From Gemmatimonadota bacterium (lineage in GTDB: Bacteria > Gemmatimonadota > Gemmatimonadetes > Longimicrobiales > Gaopeijiaceae): 7,827 bases of DNA. The stretch's first letter is position 1, and every line of letters starts with the position of its first letter. Both the position numbers and the translations under genes were made by a program. The notes below the pieces were generated by a model that saw only the letters and a list, made by a program, of their open reading frames with translations, had not been told where the DNA came from and did not search any database. Shown here one piece after another: positions 1 to 5,551 of this stretch. The DNA is taken from contig JAUXEE010000077.1 in the NCBI GenBank assembly GCA_030618065.1, forward strand, positions 1-7,827. Reading direction: 5' to 3'.

Positions 1-2375
1 CGGATGGCGGGGACAGCTGGACGGACATCACCCGAAACCCCGGTATGCCAGGAGGGCTGATCGGAAAGATCTGCGTCACCATCTCGCCGGCCCGCCCCAG
101 CCGTGTGTACGCGTTCATCGAGGCTGACGAAGGCGAGGGCGGGATCTATCGTTCCGACGACAGCGGTTCCACCTGGCAGAGGACGCATCAAGATCCCAGC
201 ATGCTGGAGATCCCCAACTCCTATAACCACATCACCGCCGACCCCCAAAACCCCGAGGTCGTCTATATCCAGCCCATCAGCGGCTTCCAGAAGTCCACGG
301 ACGGGGGCCGGACGTTCGAATACGTTTCCACGTATAACTGGGATCATCATGCGTTGTGGATCGACCCGGAAGACCCGAACCGAATGATCGACGGAGGGGA
401 CGGAGGCGCCGCGGTGAGTTTGAACGGAGGGGAGTCCTGGTCAAGCCTGGAGAACCAACCTACGGCAGATCTTCTCAGCCTGGCTGTGGACGACCAGGAG
501 CCCTACTGGATCTACGCCGCCCAGAACGACAACAGCCACATCGCGATTCCAAGTCGAACTGACGACCCTTCCATCGGGTGGGTGCACTACCTTCCACTTC
601 CCATCGGCGAGGGCGGCCAGACCGCGGTAAAGCCCGACGGCAGCGTAGTCTATGCAAATGACAGGGCCAGGATGTTCCGCTTTGACCGTGAAACGGGGCG
701 GGCTCCGGACGTCAGCGTTTGGCCCGAGGTGGAGTTCGGTACGGCGGTCAAAGACGTGAAGTACCGGTTCTACTACTCGTTCCCTGTTCTCCTCTCACCC
801 CACGATCCCGGTGTTCTCTATACGGCGGCTCAGTACGTCTTCCGATCCACCGACGAAGGAACCTCCTGGGACCAGATCAGCTCCGACCTCACGCGGAACC
901 ACCGGGAGGTGATGGACAGCACCTCCGGAGGGCCCATCAGCTCCAACGCGTCCTCGCTTTTTCATGTGAGTCTCATACGGACCCTTGCCGAGTCTCCCCT
1001 TCAGGAGGGTGAGCTCTGGGTGGGCACGGACGACAGCACCATCCAGGTGTCGCGGGACGGTGGCGGGAGCTGGCTGGACGTCTCTCCTCCGGATCTACCG
1101 GAATGGACAACGATCACGTCCATCGAAGTCTCTCCTCACCGTCGTGGGACGGTCTACGTCTCAGGAGAACGGCACCGTGTGAGTGATCGAAAACCCTATC
1201 TCTACAGGACTACGGACTACGGCAGCACCTGGGAGCGAATTACGAACGGGATTCGGGAAAACGACTTCTCGTGGGTCATCCGAGAGGATCCGATCCGGCC
1301 GGGCCTCCTCTACGCGGGAACGGAGACCGGAGCGTACATCTCGTTCGACGCCGGGGACTCCTGGCAGTCTCTTCAGCGAAACCTGCCACCGGTGATCGTG
1401 ATGCAGATGGTCGTGAAGGACGACGACCTGGTGGTGGCAACTCATGGGCGGGGATTCTGGATCATGGATAACATCTCGTCCCTGCGCGGTATCACCCCCG
1501 AAGTCGCATCGGCTCCGGTGCATCTATTCGAAGTCGCCCCCGCTCTCCGACTACTCCGGGGAGGGAGAGGATGGACGACGATCAAGTCCTCGGACGTCGG
1601 GAGGAACCCGCCGAGGGGGGTGACGATCGAGTATTACCTGGCCCAGGAACCGGAAAATGAGGTGACGCTCACCATCACGGATGCGGACGGCGAGACCATC
1701 CGGCAGTTCTCCAACGCGTCGGAGGAGGGGCCCAAGCCCCCTACTACGGCAGGCATGAACCGCTTTCACTGGAACATGCGATATCCGGGTATCCAACAGC
1801 TGCCTTCGTCCGCTGGAGCATTGAACGAGTTCCAGAGCGTCGATCACTCGCCGCCTTCACCACCGGTCGCCCTTCCCGGACGATATGTTGTCCGGCTCAC
1901 GGTGGATGGAAAGACTCACGAGCAGCCTTTCGAGATTCGGAAAGATCCGAGGGTACAGGCCAGCGAAGCCGATCTCAGGGCCCAATTCGAGCTCATGGGT
2001 GACATCCAGCTTCGGGTATCGGAAGTGTCCGACGTGGTGATGAGACTCAGAGAAGTCCGAGCCCAGGTATCCGGGGATTGGGCTGAGCTGTCCGAGGAGT
2101 CCAGGGGTGAGGTGGACAGGGTACTGGAGGAGTTGGATGAGATCGAGGGCAACCTCACGATCTGGATGGGGTCCGAGGCGCACCCCATGATGTGGGGTCC
2201 CCCGGGGTTGATCCAGAAGTTGAGTCGGCTCTCGGGCGCCGTCGTCATGGCGGATGCCAGACCCACGCCATCGATGTACACGGTATTCGACGACCTCTCG
2301 GACCGCTTAGAGGTGAATCGGACCCGGCTGAACCAGATCATCGAGGAAGAGCTGGGGTCGCTCCAGTCCCTCTGA
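1..2375 (+). CDS. BNR/Asp-box (VPS10/sortilin-like) beta-propeller protein, 5'-truncated by window
   Basis: The reading frame is open from the left edge (first full codon at 3, encoding DGGDSW, the tail of an Asp-box) to TGA at 2373-2375, so the Met at 45 is internal. Numbering from that Met, Asp-boxes (S/T-x-D-x-G-x-S/T-W) lie at 37-44, 84-91, 125-132 (Asp replaced by Asn: SLNGGESW), 268-275, 336-343, 389-396 and 433-440. The propeller ends with ATHGRGFWIMD (465-475). A beta-rich segment follows (about 520-635), with NRFHWNMRYPG and an Ig-like strand pattern around PGRYVVRLTVDGK, then a charged, helical tail (about 640-776). Alignment with the paralogue at 5552 suggests about 267 N-terminal residues are missing, including a probable signal peptide. 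Such proteins are often labelled glycosyl hydrolase, sialidase or sortilin-like, but no enzymatic activity can be assigned from sequence. It is probably exported. Family call is strong; function is unknown. Confidence 0.93.
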   Translation, partial: DGGDSWTDITRNPGMPGGLIGKICVTISPARPSRVYAFIEADEGEGGIYRSDDSGSTWQRTHQDPSMLEIPNSYNHITADPQNPEVVYIQPISGFQKSTDGGRTFEYVSTYNWDHHALWIDPEDPNRMIDGGDGGAAVSLNGGESWSSLENQPTADLLSLAVDDQEPYWIYAAQNDNSHIAIPSRTDDPSIGWVHYLPLPIGEGGQTAVKPDGSVVYANDRARMFRFDRETGRAPDVSVWPEVEFGTAVKDVKYRFYYSFPVLLSPHDPGVLYTAAQYVFRSTDEGTSWDQISSDLTRNHREVMDSTSGGPISSNASSLFHVSLIRTLAESPLQEGELWVGTDDSTIQVSRDGGGSWLDVSPPDLPEWTTITSIEVSPHRRGTVYVSGERHRVSDRKPYLYRTTDYGSTWERITNGIRENDFSWVIREDPIRPGLLYAGTETGAYISFDAGDSWQSLQRNLPPVIVMQMVVKDDDLVVATHGRGFWIMDNISSLRGITPEVASAPVHLFEVAPALRLLRGGRGWTTIKSSDVGRNPPRGVTIEYYLAQEPENEVTLTITDADGETIRQFSNASEEGPKPPTTAGMNRFHWNMRYPGIQQLPSSAGALNEFQSVDHSPPSPPVALPGRYVVRLTVDGKTHEQPFEIRKDPRVQASEADLRAQFELMGDIQLRVSEVSDVVMRLREVRAQVSGDWAELSEESRGEVDRVLEELDEIEGNLTIWMGSEAHPMMWGPPGLIQKLSRLSGAVVMADARPTPSMYTVFDDLSDRLEVNRTRLNQIIEEELGSLQSL

Positions 2376-2496
2376 TGGGCGTTGTGGTTGAGGACGTTGC
2401 AGGAACCGTTGCTGACCCACAGGATCTGGGAGCGGAGGTGAGGGCGAGTCAGTCAGTAACGGAAAGTCTCGGACGAAACACTCGAGAGGAAGTGAC

Positions 2497-3252
2497 ATGG
2501 ATTTTTCGGACAAGCGGATCCTTGTAACCGGCGGTAGTCGGGGTATCGGCTTCGCTATCGCGGAGGCCTTTCTCAACGCAGGCGCGCGTGTCGCTGTCAA
2601 CGGAAGAACGGAGGGATCGGTGGGTTCCGCCATCGACAGACTGGGTATGGGTGAGCGTCTGGTCCCTGCCCCGGGTGATATCGGAACTGTCCCGGGATGC
2701 GAATCAACGGTAGGGACCGCCATCGACGCCTTCGGCGGCCTGGACGTTCTCGTGAACAATGCCGGTGTCGGTGCTGGGAGACCCATTGAAGATTCCGACG
2801 AGGCTATGTGGGACGCTCACATCGACGTCAACTTGAAGGGCCTGTTCTTCTGCTGTCGTGCCGCATTGCCGGAATTGCGAAAGTCCAAAGGCAATATCGT
2901 CAACATGGCCTCGGATGCCGGGTTGATGGGGTGTCCAGGGATTGTCGTATACTGCGCGTCCAAGGGTGGGGTCGTAAACATGACCCGCGCCATGGCGCTG
3001 GAAGTCGCACCGGAGGTACGGGTCAACTGCGTATGCCCGGGGTATGTGGATACCGACATGATCCGCCCCAAGATCGAAAGGAGTGAAAACCCGGCGGCCG
3101 TGGAGCAGAGCATGATCGACTACGCGCCGTTGAAGCGCATTGCCACGCCAGCCGAGATCGCCCAATCGGTCCTCTACCTGGCTTCATACGAGGCACGCTT
3201 CGTTACGGGTACCACGTTGGCCATCGATGGTGGCTCGACGGCGGGCCATTGA
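2497..3252 (+). CDS. short-chain dehydrogenase/reductase (classical SDR, FabG/glucose-dehydrogenase-like)
   Basis: This is a complete 251-residue NAD(P)-dependent oxidoreductase, the normal length for a classical SDR, and is expected to be cytoplasmic. The N-terminal Rossmann fold has the cofactor motif TGGSRGIG (11-18). NNAG is at 87-90, the structural/catalytic Asn in VNLKG at 112, catalytic Ser at 139 (NMASDAG), and YCASK gives Tyr152 and Lys156. PGYVDT (181-186) and the C-terminal DGG (244-246) are also family signatures. Arg37, just after beta-strand 2 (VNGRT), favours NADP(H); that is inference. The ATG is preceded by AGAGGA (2485-2490) at 6 nt. It lies 121 nt after the propeller gene and 197 nt before the ornithine cyclodeaminase-like gene, on the same strand. 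The substrate cannot be told from sequence. FabG itself is possible, but the isolated context, without fatty-acid genes, argues for a catabolic or detoxifying alcohol/ketone role. Confidence 0.95.
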   Translation: MDFSDKRILVTGGSRGIGFAIAEAFLNAGARVAVNGRTEGSVGSAIDRLGMGERLVPAPGDIGTVPGCESTVGTAIDAFGGLDVLVNNAGVGAGRPIEDSDEAMWDAHIDVNLKGLFFCCRAALPELRKSKGNIVNMASDAGLMGCPGIVVYCASKGGVVNMTRAMALEVAPEVRVNCVCPGYVDTDMIRPKIERSENPAAVEQSMIDYAPLKRIATPAEIAQSVLYLASYEARFVTGTTLAIDGGSTAGH

Positions 3253-3260
3253 GAGCATGC

Positions 3261-3279
3261 CCGGCCCCACCTGGGCCGG
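3261..3279 (+). other. GC hairpin just after the SDR stop codon
   Basis: CCGGCCC (3261-3267) and GGGCCGG (3273-3279) form a perfect 7-bp stem with a 5-nt loop, starting 8 nt after the SDR stop. No T-run follows, so it is not a canonical intrinsic terminator. It could stabilise the 3' end of the SDR transcript or weakly attenuate read-through into the next gene. The rest of the 197-nt gap shows no gene and no convincing promoter. Confidence 0.4.
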
Positions 3280-3439
3280 CGCCCGGAGGAAGCTGCAGGT
3301 GAGGAGTGTGATTCATCGACCGAGGATCACATCTCGTGTTACTATCCCGCCATTCCAGTGGTCGTGAGGGTCGGAAAAGGTCGGTGGACTCGAAAAGCTG
3401 CTGGTCAGGTGGAATACATGTCCAGTGGGACAACTCAGT

Positions 3440-3443
3440 GGAG
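3440..3443 (+). promoter_or_regulatory. Shine-Dalgarno GGAG fixing the start of the ornithine cyclodeaminase-like gene
   Basis: GGAG lies 6 nt before the ATG at 3450. The frame stays open upstream to a GTG at 3336, but those 38 extra codons have no family similarity that I recognise. Protein length and this site both favour 3450. Confidence 0.7.
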
Positions 3444-3449
3444 CGAAAC

Positions 3450-4412
3450 ATGAAGGTCTTCGGAGAGGGTCAGCTCAGGGAGATGGTTGGGGAGGACGAG
3501 GCGCTGTCAGCGGTGGAGACGGCCTTCAAAGCCTTGGCCGAGAATCGAGTGATTCAGCCGCCACCCCTCGGAATGGAGCTGGAGGAAGTCCGAGGAGAGG
3601 TTCATGTGAAGGGGGCGTACCTTCAAGGGGAACCCGTTTTTGCCATAAAATTCGCATCGGGATTCTACCGGAATCCCGACAGGGGCCTGCCCGTCGGGGC
3701 GGGGCTGGTTCTGGTTTTTGATTCCACTACCGGCTTCCCCCTGGCCCTCTTCCAGGACAACGCTTATTTGACCGAGCTCCGCACCGGGGCTGCCGGAGCG
3801 TTGGCCGTTCGTCTACTGGCTCCGGACCGACCCCTGACCGTAGCTGTCGTCGGTGCTGGATCCCAGGCACGGTACCAGCTCCGGGCCATCAGCCGGGTGA
3901 GGACGATTAGGGAACTCCGGGCCTGGAGCCCTCTCCCGGAAGAGGTCGCCGCCTACGTGGAGGAAATGGGCCCTGCTCTCGGCGTTCCAGTTTCGGGTGC
4001 GGGCAGCCCGAGGGAAGCGGTTGAGGGGGCGGATCTGGTGATTACCGTGACCCCCTCCAGGGAGCCTCTCTTGGAGCTGGGTTGGCTGGCTCGGGGCGCG
4101 ACGGTGGTGGCGGTGGGCTCTGACGGACCCGACAAACAGGAGCTGGCCCCGGAAATCCTGGGGGCGCCGGCGAAGGTTGTGGTGGATTCCCGGGCCCAGT
4201 GCCTTGGCTTGGGGGAGACCCATCACGCCGTGAGCGCGGGGATCCTTGCCCCGGAAGACATCCACGCGGAGTTGGGGGAGGTTCTCCTCGGAGAGCGCCC
4301 GGGCCGGGAGGGCGACGAGCTCATCGTTTGTGATCTAACCGGCGTGGGCGCGCAGGATGCAGCCATGGCCGGGGTGGTTTGGGACCTTCTGGGCCAAATT
4401 CAGCCTTCCTGA
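3450..4412 (+). CDS. ornithine cyclodeaminase/mu-crystallin family reductase, probable Delta1-pyrroline-2-carboxylate reductase
   Basis: This encodes a 320-residue protein, the usual length for the family, whose members bind a keto- or imino-acid next to NAD(P)H. Seen from Met at 3450: KFASGF with the probable substrate-binding Lys67; FDSTTGFPLAL (90-100); the signature LTELRTGAAGALA (107-119) with Arg111; the dinucleotide motif VVGAGSQARYQ (133-143); GSDGPDKQEL (223-232); and DLTGVGAQDAA (295-305) with Asp303. The family includes ornithine cyclodeaminase, alanine dehydrogenase, ketimine reductase and the bacterial Delta1-pyrroline-2-carboxylate reductase of trans-3-hydroxy-L-proline breakdown. 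The convergent proline racemase superfamily gene makes the last the best guess: it would reduce the dehydratase product to L-proline. After beta-strand 2 it reads AWSPLPEE instead of the more usual W-S/N-R, so an NADPH-contacting Arg may be absent. Its 3' end overlaps the opposite gene by 13 bp. Family call is firm; substrate is inferred. Confidence 0.92.
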   Translation: MKVFGEGQLREMVGEDEALSAVETAFKALAENRVIQPPPLGMELEEVRGEVHVKGAYLQGEPVFAIKFASGFYRNPDRGLPVGAGLVLVFDSTTGFPLALFQDNAYLTELRTGAAGALAVRLLAPDRPLTVAVVGAGSQARYQLRAISRVRTIRELRAWSPLPEEVAAYVEEMGPALGVPVSGAGSPREAVEGADLVITVTPSREPLLELGWLARGATVVAVGSDGPDKQELAPEILGAPAKVVVDSRAQCLGLGETHHAVSAGILAPEDIHAELGEVLLGERPGREGDELIVCDLTGVGAQDAAMAGVVWDLLGQIQPS

Positions 4413-5467
4413 GCCCCCCATATGTCCCCCACGGTATAACCGGTGGGGAAGGGGTCCTCGGGGTCCAAGACGTAGGAGGCGAAGCCAGTGATCCAGGCCG
4501 TACCCTTCAGCGTTGGGACCACGGCTTTGTACTCACCAACTTTGGTCTCCCGGAGCAGGCGCCCGGTGAAGATCGTTCCCAGAATTCCTTCGTGCCGAAA
4601 GTCCTGGTTCAAGGCCAGCTCACCCTTGGCCCACATAGCCGCCATCCTCGCGCAGGTACCGGTCCCGCATGGTGATCGATCGAGGCAGCCGGTCCAGGTG
4701 GAGGGTTTTTCCCAGTCCAGCTTTCCGGTGGAAACGATTACCGTGTTCTTTCGGTGGGCGTCGGGATTGGTTGCTGGAGCCGATAGTTGGGCAATGGTGA
4801 CGCCCCGGATGTCCTGGTTATGGGGATGGACACAGTCGAGCTGTTCCTGGGTGGCCGCTTTGATCATTTCCCCGACCCGTATGATGTCTTTGGCCTCGTC
4901 GGGTGTGAGCCGAAGGCCCAAGGGCTCTGCGTCGGCAATCACGTAAAACATCCCCCCGTAAGACACATCCACCTGGACGGTACCCAGCTCTGGGACTTCC
5001 ACGGGGGCGTCCAGGTGAACCGGGAATGCAGGGACGTTCTCGAAAGTCACGCTCTTGACCTTCCCGCCCTCCACAAAAGCCTGGACCGAGATGAGACCGG
5101 CGGGGGATTCGAGGACCAACTCGGTGACGGGCTCCTGGTATTCCACCATACCTGTCTCGATGAGGACGGTGGCCACAGCTATAGTGTTGGTCCCGGACAT
5201 GCCGGGGTACTCCGTCTGCTCCATGATGACATAACCGGCGGCGGCTTCGGGGTGGGTTGGCGGAAGGATGAGATTACAGTTCGCCGCCGGATAGCCCCGT
5301 GGCTCCCGCAGCATGAGCTTCCGGAGATCGTCGGCCTGGGTTTCCAGATAGGTCATCTTCTCGAACATGGTGCTGCCGGGAACGTCCAGGACTCCTCCGA
5401 CGATGACCCGACCTGGTTCACCGCAGGCGTGGGTATCGACGGCTTGGATCATCTTCGAGAGTCGCAT
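4400..5467 (-). CDS. proline racemase superfamily protein, Ser/Cys type (probable hydroxyproline epimerase and/or trans-3-hydroxy-L-proline dehydratase)
   Basis: This is a complete 355-residue cytoplasmic enzyme. The N-terminus has the superfamily signature DTHACGEPGR (11-20). The first catalytic position lies in GMSGTNTIAVAT (89-100): Ser91 stands where proline racemase has the Cys of MCGH. The second catalytic Cys is kept in LDRSPCGTGTCARMA (262-276), at Cys267, with Asp263 alongside. Members with Cys/Cys are proline racemases or 4-hydroxyproline epimerases, and Cys/Thr members are trans-3-hydroxy-L-proline dehydratases. As I recall, Ser/Cys members have been linked to epimerase and dehydratase activity. 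Pairing with a likely Delta1-pyrroline-2-carboxylate reductase favours the dehydratase role. The ATG (5465-5467) follows an A-rich AAAAAGGA on the minus strand (5482-5475) at 7 nt. It is divergent from the propeller gene at 5552, with 84 nt between the starts. Simple proline racemase is the less likely alternative. Confidence 0.93.
   Translation of the reverse strand: MRLSKMIQAVDTHACGEPGRVIVGGVLDVPGSTMFEKMTYLETQADDLRKLMLREPRGYPAANCNLILPPTHPEAAAGYVIMEQTEYPGMSGTNTIAVATVLIETGMVEYQEPVTELVLESPAGLISVQAFVEGGKVKSVTFENVPAFPVHLDAPVEVPELGTVQVDVSYGGMFYVIADAEPLGLRLTPDEAKDIIRVGEMIKAATQEQLDCVHPHNQDIRGVTIAQLSAPATNPDAHRKNTVIVSTGKLDWEKPSTWTGCLDRSPCGTGTCARMAAMWAKGELALNQDFRHEGILGTIFTGRLLRETKVGEYKAVVPTLKGTAWITGFASYVLDPEDPFPTGYTVGDIWGAQEG
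4427..4448. other. inverted repeat at the junction of two convergent genes
   Basis: CCCCACGGT (4427-4435) pairs with ACCGGTGGGG (4439-4448) with one bulged G and an ATA loop. It starts 15 nt after the stop of the reductase gene, inside the last codons of the minus-strand racemase-family gene. It could help end the plus-strand transcript, but no T-run follows and it may be coding coincidence. Confidence 0.3.
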
Positions 5468-5551
5468 GATGTAGTCCTTTTTCCCGGGATGTGGTGGCTA
5501 CCCGGGCGGGAATCGACGTAGGTTGGCCCGGCAGCCTGAATGGAGGATGAA
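5468..5551. promoter_or_regulatory. divergent intergenic region between the racemase-family and propeller genes
   Basis: These 84 nt must carry the 5' signals of both divergent genes unless transcripts start inside coding DNA. Two CCCGGG palindromes (5483-5488 and 5501-5506) lie 18 nt apart, and TTCCCG (5481-5486) is inverted as CGGGAA (5507-5512), a possible protein-binding site. No convincing -35/-10 pair was found on either strand. Confidence 0.35.
5542..5546 (+). promoter_or_regulatory. Shine-Dalgarno GGAGG of the second propeller gene
   Basis: GGAGG lies 5 nt before the ATG at 5552. The alternative ATG at 5547 is in another frame and meets a stop after seven codons, so the site fixes the start at 5552, directly ahead of a signal peptide. 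Confidence 0.8.

Noticed and set aside
45..2375. Met at 45 as the true start of the left propeller gene
   Set aside because: The frame is open to the window edge, and the codons before it encode DGGDSW, an Asp-box tail that aligns with residues 268-273 of the paralogue. The gene clearly starts upstream.
2307..2786. 159-codon minus-strand open frame across the propeller/SDR junction
   Set aside because: It overlaps two well-supported plus-strand genes and has a proline/serine-rich, low-information product typical of antisense frames.
3261..3279. Intrinsic terminator after the SDR gene
   Set aside because: The stem is good but no T-rich tract follows, so it was kept only as a hairpin.
3312..3346. 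Possible sigma70-like promoter (TTCATC ... TACTAT) before the reductase gene
   Set aside because: The spacer would be about 22 nt and both hexamers match poorly.
3336..3449. GTG at 3336 as start of the ornithine cyclodeaminase-like protein (38-residue extension)
   Set aside because: The extension shows no family features, the resulting length would be unusual, and GGAG sits correctly before the ATG at 3450.
4787..5521. 244-codon plus-strand open frame opposite the racemase-family gene
   Set aside because: The opposite strand encodes a full, motif-rich enzyme. The antisense frame shows no known motif and is a GC-rich shadow.
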